Part shown: one piece after another, positions 46,350 through 57,920 of the stretch | How positions within the stretch are numbered: the stretch's first letter is position 1 | Layout of the letters: every line of letters starts with the position of its first letter | Source: Diorhabda sublineata | Lineage: Eukaryota; Arthropoda; Insecta; Coleoptera; Chrysomelidae | Assembly (NCBI RefSeq): GCF_026230105.1 | Contig: NC_079474.1 | Location: forward strand, 6,830,187-6,894,186 | Direction of reading: 5' to 3' | DNA: 64,000 nt | Notes under the pieces: model-generated | Databases searched by the model: none | What the model was told of the DNA's origin: nothing | Seen by the model: only the letters and a program-made list of their open reading frames with translations | Made by a program: the position numbers and the translations under genes

Positions 46350-48630
46350 ACATTGTTGTTAAAATTAACTTACTCCTATTAGTATATGTGATTTTTATAT
46401 TTTATTTCATACTATTGAAAGTTATTCTTATTGGTTCTCTTTATATCTCTCGTAAGAGAAAGAGAAAGAGTTGAAAATCGAAGACAAACATTTTTGCGTT
46501 GTTCACTTAACAACGGCTAACTACTATTATTAGGACATCCTGTATAATTATATTGGTATCTCGATAGAAAGATGAGAGATAAGGTATTTTATTCCCTACA
46601 TCTTATTATTATACAAGCTTCAATGAATTGTTATTATTATGTTTATTAGAACTATGTACTTCATGTATGTATTATTATTTTTTAATTACTTTTTAATACT
46701 AGTAATTAAAGTTTTCCGTAACCGTCTGGATAAATCATTTATTTTTAGCGACTCGCATTTTACGCTATCGAATATTTTGAATTCCGATGACTGCAACCTT
46801 TTTGTTCTTTTCTGTTGTCGTCTGAATTAATGCTAACCAAACTAACCGAACCACCTTCAAATATGTTTCCAATAAAATGCGGGTTTGTACCTACTAAAGG
46901 AATGCAGAATACAGGAAGTAGAAACAATTTTAGTGCATTTTATACAAGGCGAGGAATAATAAATAAGATTAATTCTGGTAATAGTACAAAATTTTTACAT
47001 AAAATTTGCACAAAAGAAACTGCTGGAAATTATGATTCCAAAACCAGAGGAGATAGTTTATAATAATAAAACAAAAACATCATTTTATAAGAAACAGTTG
47101 TAATGTAATGTAAAAACAAATGGCTGACAACGGAAACCAACCGATTGGCATCAAATTTTTACCAGATACGCTCGACGTTTTTAGGTCAATATTATTTGTA
47201 AATTTATTTAATTTCTTATTTCTTAGACCTTTTGATGTTTATGTTCCTGGATGTTCTTGATTTTAGGTATCTTCTGTTTCAACATGAGTTTTTTAAATAA
47301 TTTCTGAAAAATAGATAAAAATTAACGAATCGACTAATTTTAAGTCTTTATCAAAATATGATATTGACACTGACAATTTGCGTATTTATATTTATAATGA
47401 TTATCAAAATAAAGATAAATTCAAAAGAGAACTGTGTTTTAATAAAAAATAATTTTTATAATAAGGAAAGAAGAGTGAAGTTACATAAACTAACCAGAAA
47501 AATTACAGGAAACAGTGATATAAAGGAAATAAAGAATCTAGAGACCAACTGAGAAATAGAACAGGAATTGGAGACAAGAAGACAGGAGAAGGAAGATGAT
47601 AATAGACCATATGTTGAAAACGTAGAAAGGAATGAAAAGTTCCAGAAGTGATCTAGTGAAAATTATGAACCAATTGTAATTGAAGAAATTTTGAGTGAAA
47701 AAGTTGAGTATAAACACGTATTATCAAAAAATATATGGTTCAACAAAGATTGGATTTGAATTTTTTAATTCTAATCGAGTATTTTTGATTCTCTGAGTAC
47801 TAATATCCCAACATTCTTCAAAGGGAAATGATAAATATCAAAATTAAGATATGCATTCTAGAATTTTTAAGCTACTTAATTAGAATTGTCAAGTATGAAG
47901 TTTAATGATAAAATTACTCAATTACAATTCAATTACCAACATTGTTACAAATCGACATATGGCATAAATAGTTACAATATCGAATCACTTAAACGGCAAA
48001 TAACATTTTTAATGGTTCTGGTTAACAAACAAGGTATAATAGCTCATTTAAATCTGCAACTTTTGAAGTAACCTAACCCAGATCTTCCTCGAACTATCAT
48101 CAGTCATCAACTCAAACCTTAAAAGGACGACTGATACAAAAACAAGCTTATAATATGGTAAATATATCATTAAATTACGACTGTATCTGATTCAATTGTG
48201 CAATAAGTACTTCTTTGGTGATAAAATGACGGTCGTTTTTTTGAGGTAAGGTCTCCCAGACGATAAATATAAAACACCGACTATATCCTTACAAGTGTGA
48301 GTAATTTGTCGTTCATGTCATTGAATTGAATTAGGTTAGGTTGCAAAAAGAGATTACATATATTTTTATTGGTTTTTTATAGTGCTTAAGAAGTAGAAAT
48401 TATAACTATTCTATTTCCACGTTTATAAAAAAATATCAATTTAGTAGCAAAAGTATTTCTTAAATGCTTCAGTGTTGAAACACTCATCTAAGTAGGAATT
48501 TCTTAGTTGTCTTGCGTTTGGTACATGGAAAACACTTCATTGATAACATTTAAACAATAAAATTGGTTCACAAGTAATTACAAAAAATTGAAAAATAAAC
48601 GTGAGATTTATAGTTCTTCTTCTTACTATT
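46350..48630. other. Intron stretch, no gene recognised
   Basis: The frame 46815-47063 (FGFVPTKGMQ.. type composition, basic, ends RGDSL) and 47358-47552 lack known motifs. A repeat-end-like ggacatcctgtataat lies at about 46532. Confidence 0.35.
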
Positions 48631-48639
48631 TTATTAAGT

Positions 48640-48860
48640 CTTAGTATTGTTTCTTCTACTAATCTGTTTCTTGAGAAGTACATGTCCGGTCGTGCCATCT
48701 TTTGGGAAGGTCTCCTTGAAGTTGATTTTTAATCCTTTGCCCATTTAGCCCATCATTCTGTCGACGTGGTCTCTCCAATATCGACGCCTCGACATCGCGA
48801 ATCGTACTATATCCCGAATTTTCAGATCTTTGCTTCTTATTTGATATCATGGCTCACTCC
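48640..48860 (-). mobile_element. LINE 3' tail fragment
   Basis: The minus frame reads YSTIRDVEASILERPRRQND and NQLQGDLPKRWHDRTCTSQE. This resembles the closing region '..WAGH.AR..D.RW.......W.P......GRPPKRW.DD' of insect LINE ORF2s (RW/KRWHD retained). It is short and decayed, so the clade is uncertain. Confidence 0.45.
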
Positions 48861-48869
48861 TTTGATAGT

Positions 48870-51235
48870 TTTTGCTTTCATCTATGCTGCCCTTATAATG
48901 TTCTTCGTTTTTGTTATGTCCGCTCCTGAGGACTTATTTACTTGGGTTCATATCTCTTGTTGTGATCTCGACATTAAATACACTGAAGAATTCGGTTGTT
49001 GTTCACAGCTAGTTTACATCTTGTAGGCTCTTTTGCTATAACCGTTGATTTTGTTTTTTTTTCTACAGATATCTGCATATTAACGTTTTCGACTCTATGT
49101 AAAAACATAAAAATATTGAATATTGTAATACGTCGTCATTAAGTCTTTACTAGTATAGGAGTCGTCTTTTGCTGCATAAAAAAGCTAAAACTTCAACACA
49201 AATAAAATTGAAAACACTTAATGAAGGAATGGTATATAAAAAAGGTGAAAAAGAAGTCTCATAAAATAAATTTATACAATTGGAATGTGAATCACTTTTT
49301 TGGGGATTTGTTGCAAAATTTATTTGTTGAATCTGCTATTTGAAACTAAGATTTTTATTGAAAGGAGACTTTCCAACGTAGTGGTTTTAAAGTGAGGAAC
49401 TTCTGGCTATCTTCTTTATTTTTTTCTTTCTATTTAATTCTGTCCAATATTTTCGAATCTACGTAGGTCTCTGTATTATGACATACGCCATAACATTTAG
49501 ATCTTATAATGATCCTTAGTATATAAATATCTATAATAATATTGATTTATGAAATTCGAGGTTCCTTCCATATTGCTATCCACACTGTTTATTTTTAGTG
49601 TGATATTGTAACTTGTATTTAAATAGCAGTTATCACTGAACGTAAATATAGCGGCGGGTATTTTCTTTCATATCGGTGGTTGCCAAAATTCAAATTTAGA
49701 ACACGCTAAAGCTCGACTTCACATGTAACTCGGGGGCGTATTGTTTGATTAAAATATTTCGACTATGTTTATACTTTTCAGTGATCGATTTAGAAAAATC
49801 TTCCACTGACACGTGAAGATATATAATGAACGAGAGTTGTCTATAAAGTTTCCAATTTCATTTTTCAAATTAGTCTTCTTTTAAATCTATACACTTAATT
49901 CCGCCATGCTTCAATCATTTACTGTCTTTCAAATAATAGTTCTAGTAGTATCCTCGATATACATTTTTCGGCATACTGCGATGATTACTCAGGATTTAAT
50001 AGTTGTACTCTCATGTGAATTTGATTTTATTAAACCTGAATTCGTACGCTAGAGACCTTCTAAATATCATATATCACCATATAAAAATATGGTGATGCAA
50101 TCAAAATATTATACGATGGCATCATACGTAAAAAATATCACATTTTTTCGGTCTTCAGCCTTACCCAGTATATTTAATTGTACCTTGATTATATTTTGTA
50201 TTTTTTTTCATTTCTAATAGAAGTTAATTTCTGTTTACAACCAAACAATAAAATATGAACAGACACAATTCACAAAGCATGAATCAGACATAATTTCGTT
50301 TTCTTGATCATACACATGCAAACGATGATAATTTTATGTGTATTTCCATTTCCATTTCCAAGCGTTAGCTCATACAATATATTACTGATATAGTCCGATG
50401 TCGTCAGCTATAATATCACCTTGAACAACGACACCGGTCATGGATGATAAAAATGTTGATAACTTATCATCTAACAGTGTCATTTGTTATTTTTACAGCT
50501 TTATATAAATATTTTCTTCGCTAGGAAGTGAGGGAAGGTAATTGTTTGGGAGCCGTCAATTCTTACATAAAAAATTTTCCACGAAAAATTTTTTTAATAT
50601 GAGGTTGTCTATCGACAAAAAATATTCTTTTAATTTTAACTAAAAACTAAAAACTAAAAAACTCGTTATATACAAAGATAGTATGTAATTTGGAATAAAT
50701 TCATTACTTGGACCCGTGGCCGATTAGTTATTATCTAAATCGATCATTGAGAAAAAATGAAAGCATAGTTTTTATGACCTAAATTGTGAACCGAGTGTAG
50801 CATCATAAATCAGTGCTGAATAATTTCTGAAATAACATTTTTAAAATTATTTGTTTCAAAAGAAACTCTTAGTAGTTCTCAACTTTCTTAGGAAAGAGCT
50901 ACCCTGAATTCGAAAGCCATACACGTCGTTTCAAGCATCTCCATCTAAAAATATCAAAGCAAACACCCTATCGAATTGAAAAATTTTGAATAGTAGGAAA
51001 TCCTGATAATTAGTGATTTGTTTACATCAAGTGCAATCCATGTCTGAATAAAATTACTGTTTATTATTAACTTTTGATTTTTAAACATCCATTTCAAATC
51101 GAAATTATTTCAAACAAAAGCTATTAACAAGTAATTGAATTAAGCAATTTTTTTTATCGACAAACCGTTGTCCTTCGAACAACGTAGCTCTTGAACTGTG
51201 CCGATTTCGATCCAAAGTAAGGTATATTTCAAATC
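48870..51235. other. Intron stretch, no gene recognised
   Basis: AT-rich. A small tandem (ctaaaaa)3 lies at about 50639-50660. The 50880-50970 stretch may be a LINE 5' leader preceding the next entry, but this is a guess. Confidence 0.35.
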
Positions 51236-51239
51236 ATGT

Positions 51240-52110
51240 CATTTCAAATCGACAACAAAATGTCATATGCAAAAGCAGCCAATCAATAACGGAGCATCCT
51301 ACATCCAAATAGACAACAAGCCATTCTATTCAATACCATAAATCACTTCCTCAACAACTCGAAAGATTAAGTAATCACCTAAACTCTGAGGATTTAATAT
51401 TTGCATCTCGCATATGATATACTAGGATGTTCATATATTTACCATTGAAAGCATTAGTAGACAAATTTATTGAAAAAATAGGGTATATAGCCATAAAAGA
51501 AAGCGTAATACACGCTAGAAGATTAATAAATCCATCAACACGCTTAATATTATCTAACGGATGTCCAAGCTAACTTTGAAACATAATTGAAGAAGAATTG
51601 ATAAAACTAGGCTTAAATCAAGTATCTGATATCTCACTTATAGTCATATACTCAGTATTTTCAGACAAGTTTTCGTAGCCCCTCTCCCATATAAATGGCT
51701 GAATATTTTCTTATCTATTTTGACCAAACATCGTATCGATAATCCAAAACTAAACATTTTTTAAACAGAGTGATCACCATGCTACAACCTGTTTAACTAA
51801 TACATCCACCAGAATTACTCAAAATACCTCCAATCAACTTCTCAACACACCTTATACCAAAATTCATTACCTAACACATGACACCTATAGCTTTGCTAAC
51901 TTCAGATAAAACAACAGCACACACACCAACTCAAATATCTCCAGAAACTCGAACATAAGCTTTTACTTTATCTCTCTTCAACCAACTACTACTTCCAAAT
52001 ACAAACGCATCCATAGATATCCTTGAAGGTCATCGACCAAAAATGAAGCTTCAAAGAAGTATCTTCCCAGCCTATAGAAGAATGTAATTCCTCCAATTGA
52101 TAAAATAAAC
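51240..52110 (+). mobile_element. Probable LINE ORF1 remnant with strong C-over-G strand bias
   Basis: Begins MSFQIDNKMSYAKAANQ. Over about 850 bp C greatly exceeds G on the + strand, and frames are rich in Thr/Asn/Pro/Ser (such as TCLTNTSTRITQNTSNQLLN and HTNSNISRN). MSYAKA-like starts and Thr/Pro/Asn-rich ORF1 proteins, with C-biased coding strands, are usual in some Jockey-type LINEs of insects. Stops are very frequent, so it is an old copy. No zinc-knuckle was found. The RNase H fragment at 61195-61960 may belong to the same family, since its + strand is also C-rich. Confidence 0.45.
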
Positions 52111-52384
52111 TAAGACTTATGACAATGACAGCGTTAACCTTGCAGCATTATTGAAACCCATGAAAGAATACTTAGATAATGAAACTCAGTTGTTGAATGA
52201 TCGTGTTTGTTACTTATGTAGAAAATGTAGAATAGAAATGTAGAAACAAACAGACAACCAAGAAGTTTGTATATTCCGTATAACTTTCAATTATTTTGAC
52301 ATTAGAGTTGTTAATCTAGATAAAATTTGGGTTCCTTATATCGGTCATACAATTTACCACGAAAAATCATATAAAAAGTTTTTT

Positions 52385-52500
52385 GCTACTTTTTAAGAAG
52401 CCTCTCATTTGGGGTGACCAAAAAGATCACATATTATAAAGTATCTCTACGTTAATTATGTTGATGAACTTGTTTGTCAGCGTATTCTTGGAATAAAAAA
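52385..52500 (+). repeat. Diverged direct repeat, copy 1
   Basis: agaagcctctcatttggggt, gaccaaaaagatcacat, then aagtatctctacgttaatta, tgttgatgaacttgtttgtc and cttggaataaaa match the order of 52800-52962. This copy lacks a 50-bp segment in the middle. Confidence 0.65.
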
Positions 52501-52799
52501 ATATAAAATAAAACAAATAAATACGATAAATAAGAAAATAAAAGTCTTGTAATAGTTTACAATACTTTTTCAACATTCTTTCCAGCTTTTTTCTCGTAAT
52601 TTTTCCTCATTTGGTGAGGTGAGGACGTCATGCAAGTGGTTTTAGTTTTATTTCTTGTGAGGAAAATTCACAACAAACAACTAAAAAGAGTCTATTACTC
52701 CGTATAAAAGGTCTGATTTTTGACCATTTCAGAATTAGAGCTGACAATAAATCTCGGGTTCTTCATGTTTGGAGAGCTCATGTAAAAAGATTAATCTGC

Positions 52800-52962
52800 T
52801 CATTGAGAAGCCGGTCAATTGGTGTGATCAAAGTCATCACATTACTGATAGTTTTCCAGATATTAAGTGGGGAAACACGGAAAAGAAACATATTCTGAAG
52901 TATTCCCAAGTTAGTTATGTTGACTAACCTGTTTTCCATCGCATTCATTCTTGAAATATCAA
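52800..52962 (+). repeat. Diverged direct repeat, copy 2
   Basis: agaagccggtcaattggtgt, gatcaaagtcatcacat, a unique middle of about 50 bp (tgatagttttcc...), then aagtattcccaagttagtta, tgttgactaacctgttttcc and cttgaaatatca. The spacing to copy 1 is about 415 bp. Part of this lies just upstream of a LINE tail. Confidence 0.65.
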
Positions 52963-52984
52963 TATCAAAACAAAATAACAGCTG

Positions 52985-53295
52985 CGCAGGTAGCCTTAGA
53001 AGAATATTAACATCGCAAGAGATTTTTAGATCTACGAGAGTTCGAATTTGTAAAACAATTTTGAGACCCACCGTACGCCTGTTAAACCTGGGTTATAAAA
53101 TATGGGAGAAGTAAATACTAAGAAGAATTCTTGGAGGAAGGCAGACAGAGCTGGGATGTTTATAAGATTATAGAGACAAGAAGGTTACAATGGCTAGCTC
53201 ACTTGAAACGAATGGCGAAGACAGACTCTTGAAATGAGTTGCATGGAAGATACCAGAGGACAAGAGGTATACGAAGTATGTTAATATGAGAAGGT
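52985..53295 (+). mobile_element. RTE-like LINE 3' tail
   Basis: Frames give RVRICKTILRPTVRLLNLGY, then ILRRILGGRQTELGC, ASSLETNGEDRLLK and VAWKIPEDKRYTKY. These correspond to 'K..IYKTILRPTV.YG.E.W', '.ERKILRRI.GG.......', 'LRWLGHLERM.EDR..K' and '..GKR..GRP'. The copy is truncated and frameshifted and lies 440 bp upstream of the nested CFAP99-like gene. Confidence 0.65.
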
Positions 53296-53299
53296 ACTT

Positions 53300-53738
53300 T
53301 ATTATGATGATTTCCTTAAAATTGCCATATCTAGATAATAAGACATTGAATCAGGAATTTGAATATGTATAAGGATAGTCCCAACACCTAGAGTCCCGTC
53401 TATAACAGAGTAATTTGCTCGAATCAATTTTATTTTGCAGTAATGGTACACGTTGTTTACTTATAATCAACTTATGGATTTTTGAATTCCTCATTAAAAC
53501 TTCTAATATGTCACATTGCAAAGTGTATGAATCTACTAAGTTCACTCCAAAACAAAGTAAGATTAAACTCTCTCGATAAGGTATATGATGATGATTTTCA
53601 TTGGATCGAATTTACCAAATTCTCTCAAATTATGTTGCTATTGGTTATTAAAAACTAATCATATCTGCACATAAAAATTCTTGATTGTTGATGTCAGTAA
53701 ATAGACGTTTGACATGACTATTGAAAGGTTCCACAACG
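53300..53738 (+). promoter_or_regulatory. 5' flank of the nested CFAP99-like gene
   Basis: Between the LINE tail and the start codon. No TATA box at a convincing distance and no other promoter motif was recognised. Any 5' UTR or promoter must lie in this stretch unless the gene starts further upstream with a non-coding exon. Confidence 0.3.
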
Positions 53739-56359
53739 ATGAAAAATATCGCAAAAACCTTACTGAAATTCTATGAAGAATATAAAGCTACTGATTATTT
53801 AACAGAAATTGATTTTGTTCAACAATGTATCAAAAGTCGCAAATTATCTACGGAAGACGACCTCGTAGATTATTTTCTACGTTTTATTCAATGCGAAACA
53901 TTTATTTCGAAAATAGCGAAACGGTTTATAACAACACAAAAGTTGAGAAAAGTGAATGAGAATCGGGTTAAAGTCTTGATATTCTATTGCATCTTCATTC
54001 TGGATTGTGATAACGTCAAAGATATTGTAGAGGATCCTGTTTATTATACAAAACCATTACTAAATTTCTTAAGCTCCGAAGCAAATTATCAGTTCATAGT
54101 GAATTGTTGTTCACAATATTTTGACAATGAATTCATTATCCACCACGTAATGGAACCACTTATGAATAGAGCCAATGCTTTCAAAACTATCGAAAAGTAT
54201 GTATAAAAATCACTACATCAACAAATAATGTCTTGTCTCTAAATTGCTTAGGTATATTCATATAGAAGAGCTAAAAAAACTTCCGCACAAACATCTTACG
54301 GTTCCTAAAGAATTCAAATTTGGAACGAAACATTATGGTTCACCTTACCCTCCTGCAAATACGCCCAAAACTCCTGTTGTAGAACCTGAAACACCCACTG
54401 TAAATTATGATAAACGATCTTATCTACAATTACAACAAGAGTTGAGGATAAAACACGAAGAGAATGTCGCAAAAGCTCAAAAGTTACTTCAGGAGGCTCA
54501 GAATTCTAAAAATGCAAGGCTTTCAACAGTTAAAACCATCAAAAGTGCTGAGCCTCCGCCGACAGAACCGAAAGTACGGAAAAATGTAAGTCTTCTTATC
54601 ACTAGTTTGGTTATTCGTGATTAAAATCTTCCAAAACACTGGTATTTTTCACAATATTGTTCGGGTACTTTTATTTTTTCTCATCATTTTCCTCCCCTTT
54701 TCTACATGAGATTTGGTCGATTTTATCGAGCACTTTCTTTTCAGCTTTTCTAATGGTTTTGTTAGGTGCGCATCCACTTCTATTACAATCTTTGGTAACC
54801 CATTGTTTGTCTTATAAATTTGCTATATTTTTTAAGTATTTCCTAAACCTTTTCTGTCTATTCCTCTAAATTCAGTCTAGTAAACTGTTTCTTGTTTCCT
54901 CGGCCAATTCATTTTGCTTTTAATTTATCTGTGGGAAGTAGTCTTAAATTGTTAAAAGCACATATTTTTGTTAAATTCACCAAAATACCATCAAAATGAT
55001 TCAAGAAGGTAGGATCAATAGATCATATTGTTCCATTGAATAATATCAATAATTATTTTAAGGCTCCCCCAATGAAACAAGTAGAAATAAGAGGCAACAC
55101 CACAACAACATTGAGAGAAGCTTATCTTCTTTTAAAAGAACACGAAGAAGAAATAAACAAGCTAGAAAATATCATTAAGGGCGGATATAATATGCAAAAG
55201 ATAGCAGAAATTGAGCAAGAAGAAAGAAAAATAGCAGAGAAAAAGGCAGTAGAAAGTATACAGAAAAAACATTTACTTGGTTTGATTACATTTGAAGAAG
55301 CGATTTTAGCGAAAAAAAAACTTATTGATAATAACAAACAAAGATCTGCCGAAATCATTGCTGAACGAATCGAATTAGCCGAAAAATTAGAAGAGTGGAG
55401 AAGAATAGAACAAGAAAAAATGAAAGCCAAGGTACCATTTCATGTATGAAACAGATAATTATAATATTTATGATAATTATGAATAAATAGGTAGAAAAGA
55501 GTCAACAAATCAAAGTTGATATGAAAGAATCAGAAAAAAGAAAACTAGAAAAGAAACAGGAAGAAGTAAGAATTCAGCAGCACGAACTTAGAGAAATGTT
55601 AAAAAAGAATGAAGAAGAAAAAGCCGCTGAACTTGCGAAAAAGATTGAGTTAATACAAGAAATTAAAACTATCCATGAAATGAATAGGAAAATGAATGAA
55701 TCCAGGTATACAGCTAGTAGAGCTTATGAAGTATTATTATTTACAAAAAGTTGGAGAATTCCAATATTCTCTTTAGCTTTTCTTAATGGATTATTGCATG
55801 TATTTGAACAGAATTCTTCTTGCCAACCTCCACAAAAGCTGTGGTTCTTAGTAAGATATGAAAGGAGACCAAATGCTAAATGCGGCCATATTTTGTACCA
55901 GTTTTGGCTATTAAATATCGAGACTGGTTACGAAAAAGGGTTTTATTATAAAAATTATTCTACATTCGAATGCTCCCCTTCAATATTCTTCCCTCCCTTC
56001 GCCACACATCGTTCCATACGTTTTTTCCATTGATCCGAGCAGATTTTATCTTTAGAAACAAATAAAATCACATGGTGCCAAATCTGGTGAGTAAAGCGGG
56101 TGTTCGAGCACTGGAGTGCACTAACAGGCCAAATACTGCTTCACAGATAGCGCGTTATGGAACACATTCAGTCATCACGATAGCGTTAATGTCGGAAAAA
56201 CCGATCAACAATGCCTTGAATTTTGATTTGTTTTCACTAAAGCACTTACACCACTTAAAAACACGCGCACGAGATAGAGAATTGTCCCCATGGGTCTCTT
56301 GCAACAATTTATAGCACTCAGTCAGATTTTTTTTTTTAATTTAATGAGAAATTTGAGAT

Positions 56360-56412
<53 letters not shown>

Positions 56413-57847
56413 GTAGGCATAGTAATGAAAGAAAAAATAACGATCATGGAGTGTGGATACTCGTTACAAGCCCAAACATCTATTTTGAAGTATTTCATCA
56501 GCAACAATTGATGATAATTCTCCTAATTTTCTTCTAAGCTAGAAGCAAGCACAAGAGTGGTAACCCTATTACACTCGAGTAGTTCGAGTGGTGCCTGTGG
56601 ATGTTGATCTTGAATTTTTGTAGGTTTTAGTGTTCGGGAAAGTAGCTGATTCCACAGACTAGCACTTCTCTGCCTGTCTATAAAATACTGCTCTAGGTGG
56701 GAATATGTTAAACAGTTTGGAAGAGCATAGTATCGGTAAAACAGAGCAGGTCAGAGGCCTTTCTTTTATGTTCTAAGCTGTCCAAGCTTCTAATCAACGC
56801 TGGATCACCTATCAGTGGAATCTTCTGTGTTGAGTGCACCGAGCACCAAATGTACGCCTCAATGGGCGAATCTTGGCCTTGTAGAGGATTAAAAACTAGT
56901 GCGGATATATAGCTTTTTTAAAGAGTGCTCCAAGTTTTTTAGATAGCCTTAGCCAATTCGTTCATATGACTAAGCCAGAACTGGATGTGATAGATCCAAC
57001 CTCAACACCGAACAAGCGAATTTGCGGCGATGTGGATATTTTACGTCTAGTTAGGACCAAATTCCTAGCCGGAGTGCCAGCCTTCTGGGTAAAAATAGCA
57101 GCCTGGGTCTTTGTTGCATTAAAGTCAATTATATTGCTTCCACTCTAGAATGTTTGCAAGATCGGTATTGATGATGATGATTTGTTGCTGTTTACGTCTG
57201 TGAGGGTTAGCCGAGATTCTTGTGGCAGTTGATTTGAACGCCAACACCAGTGTACTATTGTAGGCGGAGCTATAAATCGGGTTGCAATTTGCAGATCGGA
57301 CTTTCAAAAGCTTTATCTAGATTCAATTGTCCCTATCTGCAGATGATGCTAAACAACATCTTTTCTATTACTGATTACGTTGTTGTTAATATTTTCAATA
57401 TTTATATCAATATTGAATGAAAGATAATGTCTATAGGGTATATGCCAGGTACACCCAGAAATAAAATTTCCCAAAAATAAATTAATTAAAATTACCATTT
57501 CAATATCAACTACTTTTAGAAAAGACTTTGATCCCACGGAAACTGCAAATTTGGGGCTTCTCTGTGAAATGTCGATAGCAGAGCTACACGAACGCCTTTT
57601 TATAGAGAAGATGAACATCACCAAGGAACTAGAAGAGAAACGAAATAAAATAATAAACAAAAAACTTGAACAGCAGAAGATGATTGAAAATTATAAAGAT
57701 ATGATAACGCAGATGAGAAAAACACCAAAATGTACAATAGAGCCTATTGTAGAAATTTCTCAAAAAGAAGAAGAAAATCCTGAGTTGACGGAGCTCAAAA
57801 GGATTTTAGAAGAAAAGAGGAATCTAAGGAATAAAGTTTCCCTATAA
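53739..57847 (+). CDS. Cfap99: CFAP99-like cilia/flagella-associated protein, five exons
   Basis: Exons: 53739-54196, 54252-54585, 55063-55431, 55491-55705 and 57520-57847; joined they give 567 codons and a TAA stop at 57845-57847. Every junction has GT/AG borders (gtatgt, gtaagt, gtacca, gtatac) and the phases agree. Exon 1 encodes a helical domain (TLLKFYEEYKATDYLTEIDF, then FLRFIQCETFISKIAKRF). Exon 2 holds LPHKHLTVPKEFKFGTKHYG followed by a Pro-rich linker and a helix. Exons 3-4 are long Glu/Lys-rich coiled coils. Exon 5 holds DPTETANLGLLCEMSIAELH followed by coiled coil. The order (helical repeat domain, T.VPK.FN linker, coiled coils, GLLCEMSIAELKERL) is what I associate with CFAP99, an axonemal protein of motile cilia and sperm tails. 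The ATG at 53739 is the first in frame after a leucine codon start. AATAAA follows at about 57913. It lies wholly inside the first Zasp intron on the same strand. An alternative is another coiled-coil ciliary protein. Confidence 0.75.
55985..56345 (-). mobile_element. Mariner transposase N-terminal remnant in CFAP99-like intron 4
   Basis: The minus strand reads KCYKLLQETHGDNSLSRARV then FKWCKCFSENKSKF (about 56320-56215), the same Mos1-type helix-turn-helix as the copy at 10985-11990, and then KKNVWNDVWRREGRILKGS-like tail words. It probably represents an internal-deletion copy of that same mariner family. The + frame 56072-56314 is antisense. Confidence 0.6.
56361..56409 (+). repeat. (TA)n microsatellite
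   Basis: About 24 uninterrupted TA units next to the mariner remnant in intron 4. Confidence 0.95.
56565..57350 (-). mobile_element. Non-LTR reverse transcriptase fragment in CFAP99-like intron 4
   Basis: On the minus strand: NIIDFNATKTQAAIFTQKAG (about 57130-57080), TRRKISTSPQIRLFGVEVGS, TNWLRLSKKLGALFKKAIYP, then ARCTQHRRFH, RPLTCSVLPILCSSKLFNIF and PPRAVFYRQAEKC (about 56740-56640). This is 'FNA.KTQ......' through '.I...HLGV......W..H....AK.A...L..L.R...YF', 'SHIW.GAP', 'LDSLEHRR.V....LFYRY.HG.CS.EL....PP', and the '..T.....S..' tail of a CR1/Jockey-like element. Intron 4 grew mainly through this insertion. Confidence 0.7.
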
Positions 57848-57904
57848 TGTTTTTGGTATTACGCACATTCAATTGTTCAATTAAAGGATTTGTATATGAA
57901 ATTT

Positions 57905-57920
57905 TATTTGAAATAAATTA
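57905..57920 (+). terminator. Poly(A) signal of the CFAP99-like gene
   Basis: An aataaa at about 57911-57916 lies roughly 65 bases past the stop codon, a normal distance for cleavage and polyadenylation. Confidence 0.5.

Noticed and set aside
55122..55430. 102-codon minus-strand ORF, Ser/Phe-rich
   Set aside because: Antisense of exon 3 of the CFAP99-like gene; Ser/Phe richness mirrors the Glu/Lys-rich coiled coil.
56290..56511. ORFs through the TA repeat (alternating Tyr/Ile)
   Set aside because: Produced by the (TA)n microsatellite.
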